Source: Novosphingobium barchaimii LL02 (GTDB lineage Bacteria > Pseudomonadota > Alphaproteobacteria > Sphingomonadales > Sphingomonadaceae). From it: a stretch of 64,000 bases of DNA. Every line of letters begins with the position of its first letter. Position 1 is the first letter of the stretch. Made by a program: the position numbers and the translations under genes. Of this stretch, positions 56,835 through 64,000 are shown piece after piece. Below the pieces are notes generated by a model, which saw nothing but the letters and a program-made list of their open reading frames with translations, did not search any database and had not been told where the DNA came from. The stretch spans positions 856,668-920,667 of the forward strand of contig NZ_KQ130452.1 in the NCBI RefSeq assembly GCF_001046635.1, in the 5' to 3' direction.

Positions 56835-57277
56835 GCCGGCCCGCCCCCGCCACCGCCCCGGCCCAGCGCCAATCGACCTGCATTGCCATTGCCGGGCGCG
56901 CGGTGTTGATCGAAGGCCCTCCCGGCAGCGGCAAATCCAGTCTCGCCCTCGCCCTTATCGACCGGGGCGCAGAGCTTATCGGCGACGACTCGGTGCTGTT
57001 TAAAGCGGACGGCCGTCGGCTGATCGCCATGCCGCATCCGCATACGCGCGGCTTGATGGAAGTGCGCAACCTCGGCGTTCTTCCCTTTCCCTGCATCGAT
57101 GATGTGCCGGTTGCCCTCGTTCTGAGGCTGGACAGCGCCGCGCCCCGCTACATCGAAACGCCCGAGCGCTTCACCATCGCCGGAATCGAACTCCCCCTCG
57201 TCCGCCTCTGGCCCGAGGGGGGATCGCTCGCCCTCAAGGCCGAACTGGCGCTGGGGCGCTACGGATTGGCGCCATAG
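56831..57277 (+). CDS. hprK: HPr kinase/phosphorylase (C-terminal-domain form)
   Basis: 148 residues, kinase domain only, as usual in alphaproteobacteria. Walker A LIEGPPGSGKSSLAL at about 27-41, ELIGDDSVLF, then RGLMEVRNLG. It phosphorylates HPr on a serine (Ser50 in the HPr encoded nearby). ATGA overlap with chvG links it to the two-component operon. Confidence 0.9.
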   Translation: MSRPAPATAPAQRQSTCIAIAGRAVLIEGPPGSGKSSLALALIDRGAELIGDDSVLFKADGRRLIAMPHPHTRGLMEVRNLGVLPFPCIDDVPVALVLRLDSAAPRYIETPERFTIAGIELPLVRLWPEGGSLALKAELALGRYGLAP

Positions 57278-57365
57278 CAGTCCCAACAGGGCACAGCTTT
57301 TTTCGCCCTCTTCCCTTTCCGGCCTGCTGCGCGCAGATAGAGTGGATATGGGGACCGAAGCGGGA

Positions 57366-58292
57366 ATGAGCGCCGATCAGCCGGCACGCCAGCGCGTATT
57401 GCTGGTGACTGGAATGCTGGGCGCCGGCAAGACCACGGCGCTACGCGTGCTTGAGGATCTCGGCTGGGAAATCGTCGACAATTTCCCGATCCGCATGCTC
57501 GACGCCCTGCTCGACGCCGGCTCCAGCGGCGCGGACAGCGACCCTGCGCCGCTTGCCATAGGCTTCGATTCCCGCACCCGCGGCTTCAATCCAGAACGTA
57601 TCATCGCGCAGGTCAAAGCCCTGACAGAGCGGCGCGACATCGAACTGACTACCCTGTTCCTCGATTGCGGCAGCAACGAGCTTGAGCGCCGCTACAACGA
57701 AACCCGCCGCCGCCATGTCCTTGCCGGCGATGCGCCCGTCTCCACCGGCATCCGCGCCGAGCGCGAACTGCTCGCCCCGCTGCGCCGCTGGGCCGACCTG
57801 TTGATCGACACCACCGAATTCACCTCCAACGACCTGCAACGGGTGATTCGTGAACGCTTCGCCTCCAGCGAACCGGGTGAACTGACCGTAACCGTCTCCA
57901 GCTTCGGGTTCTCGCGAGGGATGCCGCCGGTGGCGGACCTCGTTTTCGACATGCGCTTCATCGAGAACCCGCACTGGGATCCCGTCCTGCGCCCGCAGAC
58001 CGGGCAGGACCAGGCCGTGGGCGACTACATCCGCAAGGATCCGGCCTACGAAGAGGCATTCACGCGCATCCGCGATCTGCTGCTTCTGCTGCTCCCCCGA
58101 TACCGGGCGCAGGGCAAGGCTTACGTGCATATTGCATTTGGCTGCACTGGCGGGAGGCACCGCTCCGTATTTACTGCGGAGCAAATGGGAGCAGCCTTGC
58201 GCCAGGCAGGATTTTCGCCCACATTGTTGCACCGCAACCTGGGCTCGCGGGCAGCAGATCTTCTTGAAGGAGGGCTGCGACGTGAAAAATGA
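57366..58292 (+). CDS. rapZ: RNase adapter protein RapZ
   Basis: 308 residues. Walker A VTGMLGAGKTTALRVLEDLG at about 14-33; WEIVDNFPIRMLD, IGFDSRTRGF, LTTLFLDCGSNELERRYNET RRRH-like segment (shortened here to stay brief), and the C-terminal HIAFGCTGGRHRSVFTAEQM are diagnostic. RapZ controls GlmS synthesis in enterobacteria; in alphaproteobacteria the role is less clear. The start is placed at 57366; ATG at 57348 and GTG at 57342 are alternatives. Confidence 0.9.
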   Translation: MSADQPARQRVLLVTGMLGAGKTTALRVLEDLGWEIVDNFPIRMLDALLDAGSSGADSDPAPLAIGFDSRTRGFNPERIIAQVKALTERRDIELTTLFLDCGSNELERRYNETRRRHVLAGDAPVSTGIRAERELLAPLRRWADLLIDTTEFTSNDLQRVIRERFASSEPGELTVTVSSFGFSRGMPPVADLVFDMRFIENPHWDPVLRPQTGQDQAVGDYIRKDPAYEEAFTRIRDLLLLLLPRYRAQGKAYVHIAFGCTGGRHRSVFTAEQMGAALRQAGFSPTLLHRNLGSRAADLLEGGLRREK

Positions 58293-58340
58293 AAACGGCG
58301 CCCGGGCGCGATTGCAGGAATTTCGGAGCGCATTCCCGAC

Positions 58341-58745
58341 ATGATCGGCATGATTCTGGTTACTCACGGCAATCTCGCCGAGGAGTTCGTACACGCGATG
58401 GAACACGTCGTCGGCGATCAAGCCGACGTCGCGACGATCTGCATCGGCCCGAACGACGACATGGAACAGCGCCGCTCGGAAATCGCCGACGCCATCACCA
58501 AGGTCGACAGCGGTGAAGGCGTGATCATCCTCACTGACCTGTTCGGCGGCACCCCTTCCAACCTCGCGATCTCGCTGATGCAGGCGGGCAAGGTCGAAGT
58601 AATCGCCGGCATCAACCTGCCGATGTTGATCCGCCTCGCCAAAGCGCGCGGTTGCATGCCGGTGCGCGAAGCGGTCGCCGCGGCGCGCGATGCGGGCCGC
58701 AACTACATCACCATCGCCAGCGAATATCTGGGGCAGGACGCATGA
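58341..58745 (+). CDS. PTS system EIIA component (mannose/fructose family)
   Basis: 134 residues. MIGMILVTHGNLAEEFVHAM places the phosphorylated His at residue 9; VIILTDLFGGTPSNLAISLM and VIAGINLPMLIRLAKARG are EIIA-Man signatures. No EIIB/EIIC permease is present nearby, so the protein is probably regulatory, acting with HPr and HprK. HPr follows with an ATGA overlap. Confidence 0.93.
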   Translation: MIGMILVTHGNLAEEFVHAMEHVVGDQADVATICIGPNDDMEQRRSEIADAITKVDSGEGVIILTDLFGGTPSNLAISLMQAGKVEVIAGINLPMLIRLAKARGCMPVREAVAAARDAGRNYITIASEYLGQDA

Positions 58746-59020
58746 TCGACTGCCGTGAAACGGTGCTGATCGTGAACAAGCGCGGCCTCCATGCCCGCGC
58801 CAGCGCCAAATTCGTGAACCATGTCGCAGAACTGCCTGACACGGTGAAAGTCAACGTCACCAAGGACGGCGGCAGCGCGGAAGGCGGTTCGATTCTGGGC
58901 CTCATGATGCTCGGCGCCGCCAAGGGCGATTCGATCGAGATCGCCTGTTCGGGCGACGGCGCCGAAAGCGCGCTCGCCGTGCTGACCGGCCTCGTGCGCG
59001 ATGGCTTCGGCGAAGAATAA
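58742..59020 (+). CDS. ptsH: Phosphocarrier HPr
   Basis: 92 residues. NKRGLHARASAKFVNHVAEL gives the EI-phosphorylated His17; the HprK target region SAEGGSILGLMMLGAAKGDS has Ser50 in the usual position. PTS enzyme I is not in this window. Overlaps EIIA by 4 bases and the following methyltransferase by 20 bases. Confidence 0.94.
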   Translation: MIDCRETVLIVNKRGLHARASAKFVNHVAELPDTVKVNVTKDGGSAEGGSILGLMMLGAAKGDSIEIACSGDGAESALAVLTGLVRDGFGEE

Positions 59021-59876
59021 CACAGGCGGACTGAACGAAGTGTCTTCGTATGACGAGCCTTGGGACGCCGGTTCACGCCGAACCATCACCGGCTTTTCCA
59101 ACCCACTGGTCAAGTTCCTGCGTTCGCTCAGGGACAAGAAGCACCGCAAACGTGAAAAGCGCTTCCTGGCCGAAGGCCTGCGCCTGCTCACCGACGCCCG
59201 CGAATGCGGTATCGTGCCGGAAATGCTGGTCATGGCGATCGGGCGCGATCCCCACCCCCTGCTCGATGCACTCGAAGACGCGGTGACGGCAGCGGGCGGC
59301 GAAGTCGTCGAGATGGACGTCGAAATCCTCGCCAAAGTTACCGGCAAGGATAATCCGCAAGCGGTTGCGGGCGTGTTCGCCGAATTTGACACCGGTCTTG
59401 CCAATCTGGACCGCGCATCCGCGCCGATCTGGCTGGTGGCGCAGGCACTGCGCGATCCGGGTAATCTGGGCACGATGCTACGCACCGGCGACGCCGTGGG
59501 CGCGGGCGGGCTGATCCTGATCGACGACTGCGCGGACCCGTTCTCGGTCGAAGCGGTGCGCGCAAGCATGGGCGCGATCTTCACTCAGAAACTGGTGATC
59601 GCACGCTGGGACGAATTCATCGCCTGGCTGCACGCCGGAGAAGGCCAGCTTGTAGCCGCCTCGCTGCGCGACCCGACCGACTACCGCGAGGCCGCTTATG
59701 CCGATCCGTGCTTCCTGATGGTAGGCAACGAATCGCAAGGACTTCCCGCTGAGTACGAAGAGGCCTGCGACCTGCGCGTCACCATCCCGATGCTGGGCCG
59801 CGCAGACAGCCTGAACGCCGCCGTCGCCGGCGCAGTTCTGGCTTACGAAGCACTGGCGCACTTGCGGCGGGCCTGA
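59001..59876 (+). CDS. TrmH/SpoU family RNA methyltransferase
   Basis: 291 residues. ITGFSNPLVKFLRSLRDKKH RKREKRF-type substrate-binding N-domain (SNP at the start), then the SPOUT core with ALRDPGNLGTMLRTGDAVGA, LMVGNESQGLPAEYEEACD and IPMLGRADSLNAAVAGAVLA. It 2'-O-methylates RNA; the exact target is unknown. The ATG at 59001 lies within the HPr reading region, a 20-base overlap. Last gene of the chvI-to-PTS run. Confidence 0.92.
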   Translation: MASAKNNTGGLNEVSSYDEPWDAGSRRTITGFSNPLVKFLRSLRDKKHRKREKRFLAEGLRLLTDARECGIVPEMLVMAIGRDPHPLLDALEDAVTAAGGEVVEMDVEILAKVTGKDNPQAVAGVFAEFDTGLANLDRASAPIWLVAQALRDPGNLGTMLRTGDAVGAGGLILIDDCADPFSVEAVRASMGAIFTQKLVIARWDEFIAWLHAGEGQLVAASLRDPTDYREAAYADPCFLMVGNESQGLPAEYEEACDLRVTIPMLGRADSLNAAVAGAVLAYEALAHLRRA

Positions 59877-59942
59877 TCCGGTACAACCTGACCCGGTGCG
59901 TTCATCCGATCCTCACATCCGCTATGGCAGGGTGTACCGACA

Positions 59943-60353
59943 ATGCGTCGAATCGGTATCTTCCTGATAGCCCCAGCCCTTCTGGTCGGATGCTCCGAAA
60001 GCGGTAATCGCTCGCGCCTTGCCGAGAGCAGCTGGCGGTTCGACCGTATCGACGGCGAACGCCCCATGTCCCAAGCCTCGGGCATTACCTTTGAAGATGG
60101 CAAGATCGGCATTGCAGTCGGCTGCAGCAGCCTGGGCGGACCCTGGCGCATGGATGCCGACCGCCTTGTCGCCGGCCCACTCGACCAAAGCGAAACGACC
60201 TGCCCTGACCCATCATGGCATCAAAGCAGCGCCGTCAACGCCCTGCTCGTCGCCACCCCGCGCGTCGCGGTGGAAGGGAACCGGATGACCTTGCAATCGA
60301 GCGGGCACACAGCGGAACTGGTGCGAGTCGACAACCAGGTATTTCATCGTTGA
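59943..60353 (+). CDS. META-domain (HslJ-like) lipoprotein
   Basis: 136 residues. Lipobox LLVGC (Cys17); ESSWRFDRIDGERPMSQASG and GITFEDGKIGIAVGCSSLGG, GPLDQSETTCPD are the META/DUF306 pattern. Some members are linked to heat-shock or motility, but function here is unknown. A strong terminator follows. Confidence 0.82.
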   Translation: MRRIGIFLIAPALLVGCSESGNRSRLAESSWRFDRIDGERPMSQASGITFEDGKIGIAVGCSSLGGPWRMDADRLVAGPLDQSETTCPDPSWHQSSAVNALLVATPRVAVEGNRMTLQSSGHTAELVRVDNQVFHR

Positions 60354-60367
60354 TTTGAAGGGAAAAC

Positions 60368-60397
60368 CTGGGGCCATCGCCCCAGACCCCTTTTTAA
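60368..60397 (+). terminator. Intrinsic terminator after META lipoprotein gene
   Basis: CTGGGGC (60368-60374), CATC loop, GCCCCAG (60379-60385), then ACCCCTTTTT. Convergent with rmuC. Confidence 0.88.
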
Positions 60398-60476
60398 TGC
60401 CGTCGTTGAACATGCAGGAGCCTCACCCGCTCCTTGCTGCCGCCAGCCATCATGTCTCCCGGCTCACTTCTTTTAA

Positions 60477-62027
60477 CTACTCTGCCACCTCCACCTGCTC
60501 ACCGACAAGATCCTCGATCTGCCCCGCGGTGTCCGAAAAACGCGGCGCGGACTCCACCAGCGGCACATCGTCGGAAATTTCGCGCTTGCCGATCTTGATA
60601 TGCTTTTCGCTGAGACGCCGTGCCCAGCTCATCACATTGCCCTCATAAGTCCGTGCGAAGTCATTGAAACTATTGACCGCCCGGCCAAGATGAATGCCTA
60701 CCTTGCCAAGATCATCCTGTGTCTTGGCGATGCTGTCGTACAGGTCGCTGCCCAGCTTGCCGATTTCCCGCGCCTCTCGGGCAAGGCCTTCCTGCTGCCA
60801 TACCTGCGCGATGGTGCGGGCGATGGCGACAAGGTTGGTCGGGCTGGCGAGCAGCACCCGGCGATCGAACGCGTAGTCCCATAGGCCCGAGTCGTGGTCG
60901 AGGGCAGCGGCGATGAAATGTTCGCCCGGTACGAACATGATGACGTAGTCCGGCGCGTTTTCGAACTGGCTCTGGTAGCTTTTGGTGCCCAGTGTCTGGA
61001 TGTGATTACGCATCGAGGCTGCATGCGCATCGAGGAAGGCCGCGCGCTTTGTCTCATCCTCCGCCTCAAAGGCATCCTGATAGGCGTTGAGCGAGACCTT
61101 GGCGTCAATCACAAGCTGCTTGTTACCGGGGATACGCACAATCGCATCTGGGCGCAGGCGCCCTTCTTCCGTATTGACGGAGTGCTCCGTCACGAAGTCC
61201 GTGTGTTCGGTCAACCCGCACTGTTCGAGGACGTTCTTGAGTTGCTGTTCGCCCCAGCGCCCCCGCGCCTTGGGCGCATTTCGCAGTGAATTGCCGAGGC
61301 GCACGGCCTCTGCCCGTACTTGCTCCTGCCCCACGCGCAGCGCTTCGATCTGGCCACCCAATTGCCCGAAAGCATCGATCCGCTTGGCCTCCAGCGCCGA
61401 AACCTGTTCCTCATAGCTTTTGAGCCGCGCGCCGACAGGGGCCAGCAGTGTGGCTATACGCTCTGCGTTGGTCTTTTCGCTCTGCTCGAAGCGGGCGCTG
61501 GCGCGGTTGAGGAATGCCTCCTGCGCGCCGGCGAGTACTTTGGCTCCAGCGTTTTCAAACTCCTTGCGCAAGGCTTCCTGGGCCTGGATCAAAAGTCGCT
61601 TCTGTTCGTCGAAATTCGCGGATTTCTCACGAAGTGTGGCCAGTTCGGAGGCCAAGTCGCGCTGTTCGCGGCGCAAGGCGTCGACCTGTGCGGCGTTCTC
61701 CGTCCGGGTTCTGTCCAGAATCGCGGCCATTTCACCGCGCGCACGGTCCAGCATGACAGCGCCGTGCTGGCGCAAGCGTTCGCTTATCGCTTCATGTTCG
61801 CTGCGGGCGCGGTCCAGTTCCTGGGCGAGAGCATCGGCCCGGCTTGCCCGTTCGCGAGCTGCTTCCAGATCAGCGAAGGCCCGCAAATACCTGGCATCGC
61901 CTTCACGCACTTCACGTTCGCGTCCCTCAGCCAGCGCCCGCCACTGTGCAGCGGGGCGCGAGCCGAAGAACCAACCGGCAGCAAGGCCGATGACGAGGGC
62001 GACAATCGCGGCGACAGCAAATTCCAT
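60477..62027 (-). CDS. rmuC: DNA recombination protein RmuC
   Basis: 516 residues. N-terminal membrane helix (VAAIVALVIGLAAGWFFGSR), a long coiled coil about 35-220, then the RmuC domain: RGRWGEQQLKNVLEQCGLTE, RPDAIVRIPGNKQLVIDAKV, MFVPGEHFIAAALDHD and LLASPTNLVAIARTIAQVWQ. RmuC restricts DNA inversion in E. coli and has a nuclease-like domain with VIDAK. Last in the minus-strand run recR-def-rmuC. Confidence 0.94.
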   Translation of the reverse strand: MEFAVAAIVALVIGLAAGWFFGSRPAAQWRALAEGREREVREGDARYLRAFADLEAARERASRADALAQELDRARSEHEAISERLRQHGAVMLDRARGEMAAILDRTRTENAAQVDALRREQRDLASELATLREKSANFDEQKRLLIQAQEALRKEFENAGAKVLAGAQEAFLNRASARFEQSEKTNAERIATLLAPVGARLKSYEEQVSALEAKRIDAFGQLGGQIEALRVGQEQVRAEAVRLGNSLRNAPKARGRWGEQQLKNVLEQCGLTEHTDFVTEHSVNTEEGRLRPDAIVRIPGNKQLVIDAKVSLNAYQDAFEAEDETKRAAFLDAHAASMRNHIQTLGTKSYQSQFENAPDYVIMFVPGEHFIAAALDHDSGLWDYAFDRRVLLASPTNLVAIARTIAQVWQQEGLAREAREIGKLGSDLYDSIAKTQDDLGKVGIHLGRAVNSFNDFARTYEGNVMSWARRLSEKHIKIGKREISDDVPLVESAPRFSDTAGQIEDLVGEQVEVAE

Positions 62028-62108
62028 CGCCCGAGACTAAGCGGAACGTTTGGAGAACGCCAGCCCTATGCATCAGATTTTCGCGCCCCGGATCACCGAG
62101 GCGTGCAA

Positions 62109-62678
62109 TCACGCCGCGCGGCGGAGCTTTTCCAGCTTCTTGAGCGCCATCTGGCGCTTGAGGCGCGAGAGGTGGTCGATGAACAGCACGCCTTCGAGGT
62201 GGTCCATCTCGTGCTGGAGGCAGATGGCCATCAGGCCTTCCATCTCCTCCTCGTGCGCGGTGCCGTCAAGGTCCTGCCAGCGCGCGCGGATGCGCGAGGG
62301 GCGCTCAACGTCCGCGAAGATTTCGGGGACCGAAAGGCAGCCTTCCTGATAGGCGATGAAATCGTCCGACGGGTCCAGAATCTCGGGGTTGATGAAGACC
62401 CTGGGTTCCTTCTTCGTGGGCTGATGGGTGTGGTGGTGATCGCCGTGCGCGGTGCAGGCCTCAGGCTCGGCATCCTCGTCGTCGGGCTGGAGGTCGATCA
62501 CCAGCACGCGCTGCGGAACGCCAACCTGGATCGCTGCCAGGCCGATGCCGGGTGCGTCGTACATCGTCTCGAACATGTCGGCGACGAGAGTGCGCAAATC
62601 ATCGTCGAACTTGTCGACGGGGACCGATATCTGCTTGAGGCGCGCATCGGGAACTTCGAGGATTTCAAGAATAGCCAT
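62109..62678 (-). CDS. def: Peptide deformylase, with a His-rich insertion
   Basis: 189 residues. Metal-binding motifs: [10 protein letters not shown] (45-54), EGCLSVPEI with Cys114, and QHEMDHLEG with His156, Glu157 and His160. Between strands, at about 64-91, there is an insert with [20 protein letters not shown] that most deformylases lack. It removes the formyl group from new proteins. ATG at 62678 starts the [11 protein letters not shown] homology. recR lies 77 bases upstream, rmuC 81 bases downstream. Confidence 0.94.
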   Translation of the reverse strand: MAILEILEVPDARLKQISVPVDKFDDDLRTLVADMFETMYDAPGIGLAAIQVGVPQRVLVIDLQPDDEDAEPEACTAHGDHHHTHQPTKKEPRVFINPEILDPSDDFIAYQEGCLSVPEIFADVERPSRIRARWQDLDGTAHEEEMEGLMAICLQHEMDHLEGVLFIDHLSRLKRQMALKKLEKLRRAA

Positions 62679-62755
62679 TACGGCCAGATAATCCCGATGA
62701 AGCAATTTCGCAAGAATGCGCGCGTCGATCACTCTGATCGAGTGACCAAGCCGTT

Positions 62756-63352
62756 TCAGCCGACCGGACGACGCGCCCGGATCGCCTGAGCCAGAGTGCC
62801 CTCGTCGAGATAATCAAGCTCACCGCCGACCGGCAGGCCGTGGGCCAGCTGGGTGACGCGCACCGGGAAAGCCTCAAGCCGTTCGGCGATGTAGTGGGCC
62901 GTCGTCTGCCCCTCCAGCGTGGCGTTCATGGCAAGCACGACTTCGTCAATACCGCCCTCACCGACGCGGCGCAGCAGGCCCTCGATGGCCAGATCCTCGG
63001 GCCGCACCCCGTCCAGCGCCGAGAGCCGGCCGCCCAGCACATGGTAATGCCCGGTGAACAGCCGCGCGCGGTCCAGCGCCCAGAGGTCCGCCACTTCCTC
63101 CACCACGCAGATCGAGCGGGCATCGCGCCTGGTGTCCACGCAGATACCACAGGGGTTGGTCGTATCGATGTTACCGCAGGTCTCACACTCGACAAGAGCT
63201 TCGCGCACTTCTCCCAGCGCATCGAGCAATTGCACAAGCGCGGTCTCTCGCCGCTTTATCAGCCACAACACGGCGCGCCGCGCCGAGCGCGGGCCAAGGC
63301 CGGGTAGACGTGAAAGGGCTGCGGTCAGCGTCTCGATCTCTTGCGATGCCAT
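62756..63352 (-). CDS. recR: Recombination mediator RecR
   Basis: 198 residues. [20 protein letters not shown] (helix-hairpin-helix), the four-Cys zinc site ([16 protein letters not shown] with Cys56, 59, 68, 71), and the Toprim segment [19 protein letters not shown] with [20 protein letters not shown]. It works with RecO/RecF at gaps. Divergent from fmt over 60 bases. The start is chosen at 63352; frame upstream has no homology. Confidence 0.96.
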   Translation of the reverse strand: MASQEIETLTAALSRLPGLGPRSARRAVLWLIKRRETALVQLLDALGEVREALVECETCGNIDTTNPCGICVDTRRDARSICVVEEVADLWALDRARLFTGHYHVLGGRLSALDGVRPEDLAIEGLLRRVGEGGIDEVVLAMNATLEGQTTAHYIAERLEAFPVRVTQLAHGLPVGGELDYLDEGTLAQAIRARRPVG

Positions 63353-63412
63353 GGATGGGGAGATAGGGCCTGCGCCTGCCCTTAGGAAGCCCGTCGGAGA
63401 GTTCCCCACATC

Positions 63413-64000
63413 ATGCGCATCATCTTCATGGGAACGCCCGATTTCGCCGTCCCTGCGCTTGTCGCGCTGATCGAGGCGGGGCACGAGGTTGTGGCCGCCT
63501 ATTCGCAGCCTCCCCGGCCCGGCGGCCGGCGCGGCAAGGAGCTGACGCCCTCGCCCGTTCACATCGAAGCGCAGGCACGCGGGATCGAGGTGCGTCACCC
63601 GGTTTCGCTGAAAGGCGCCGAGGAACAGGCCGCCTTCGCCGCGCTGAACGCCGATATCGCGGTGGTTGCCGCTTATGGGCTGATTTTACCGCAAGCGGTG
63701 CTGGACGCACCGCGTCTGGGGTGCCTGAACATCCATGCCTCGATCCTGCCGCGCTGGCGCGGGGCGGCGCCGATCCAGCGCGCGATCCTGGCCGGTGACC
63801 CGACGACGGGGATCACCATCATGCAGATGGAGGCCGGGCTAGACACCGGGCCGATGCTGGCGACGCTGCGCACGGTGATCGAGCGCAAGACCGCCGGCGA
63901 ACTGACCGCCGAGCTGGCCGATCGCGGCGCACAGCTCCTGATCGGCACCTTGCGCGATCTTGCCGTGCACCGGGCAGTGCGCCAGCCCGAGGACGGCGTC
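63413..64000 (+). CDS. fmt: Methionyl-tRNA formyltransferase, N-terminal part (cut by window edge)
   Basis: The first 196 codons are present. [60 protein letters not shown] (catalytic region with His and the GAAPI) and [17 protein letters not shown] are diagnostic. It formylates initiator Met-tRNA. def and recR lie on the opposite strand, so def and fmt are not in one operon here, unlike in many bacteria. Confidence 0.96.
   Translation, partial: MRIIFMGTPDFAVPALVALIEAGHEVVAAYSQPPRPGGRRGKELTPSPVHIEAQARGIEVRHPVSLKGAEEQAAFAALNADIAVVAAYGLILPQAVLDAPRLGCLNIHASILPRWRGAAPIQRAILAGDPTTGITIMQMEAGLDTGPMLATLRTVIERKTAGELTAELADRGAQLLIGTLRDLAVHRAVRQPEDGV

Overview
The window is dense, GC-rich chromosomal DNA from an alphaproteobacterium, most likely a member of the Sphingomonadales close to Novosphingobium or Sphingobium. 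This rests on gene content and protein sequence as I recognise them: a CcrM-type methyltransferase beside rnhB, a ChvG/ChvI-HprK-RapZ-PTS cluster facing pckA, a proton-translocating transhydrogenase split into three genes with a tiny aa3 oxidase subunit IV upstream, tandem entericidins, and several families of short palindromic repeats. I see no prophage, CRISPR array, tRNA, rRNA or integron. Most of the content is core housekeeping.

Layout. 1-6.7 kb (minus strand): tgt (5' part), a DUF481 outer-membrane protein, an ABC-2 exporter pair, queA, a periplasmic cyclophilin, coaD, a farnesyl diphosphate synthase and xseB. 6.8-15.3 kb: purL, a DUF1345 membrane protein, the divergent serB/miaA pair, and ilvB-ilvN-ilvC behind a structured leader. 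15.3-20.5 kb: small accessory genes (HNH protein, lone cpaF, HTH protein, YceI, EamA transporter, two entericidins). 20.5-26 kb (minus): a glycine-cleavage operon gcvT-gcvH-gcvPA-gcvPB behind a tandem glycine riboswitch. 26-32 kb (minus): an NAD(P)-binding protein, dgt, and the transhydrogenase operon, which is interrupted by a DUF559 nuclease gene. 32-38 kb: a sigma-54-type response regulator, folP, ccrM and rnhB, with a very dense GANTC cluster upstream of ccrM. 38-43 kb (plus): a sugar dehydrogenase, a GNAT protein, and the overlapping set DUF1285-Nudix-cca-retropepsin-retropepsin. 43-52.5 kb: parC, a DUF4349 lipoprotein, two cysteine desulfurases with a ferredoxin, a hydrolase and a DUF885 lipoprotein. 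52.5-60.4 kb: pckA facing chvI-chvG-hprK-rapZ-ptsIIA-HPr-trmH, then a META-domain lipoprotein. 60.4-64 kb: rmuC, def and recR (minus), and the start of fmt (plus).

The two observations I consider most worth following are these. (1) A DUF559 (Vsr-like, PD-(D/E)XK) nuclease gene lies between inverted copies of a roughly 55-bp two-hairpin repeat and splits pntAA from pntAB. A matching inverted pair without any gene lies between gcvPA and gcvH. Together they look like full and empty forms of one small element. (2) Eleven GANTC sites lie within 175 bp immediately upstream of ccrM, the gene for the enzyme expected to methylate GANTC, together with two near-consensus DnaA boxes. Smaller observations include a sigma-54 activator whose GAFTGA loop reads GAFPGA, divergent genes with overlapping start codons, a His-rich insertion in peptide deformylase, and TTG starts decided by ribosome binding sites.
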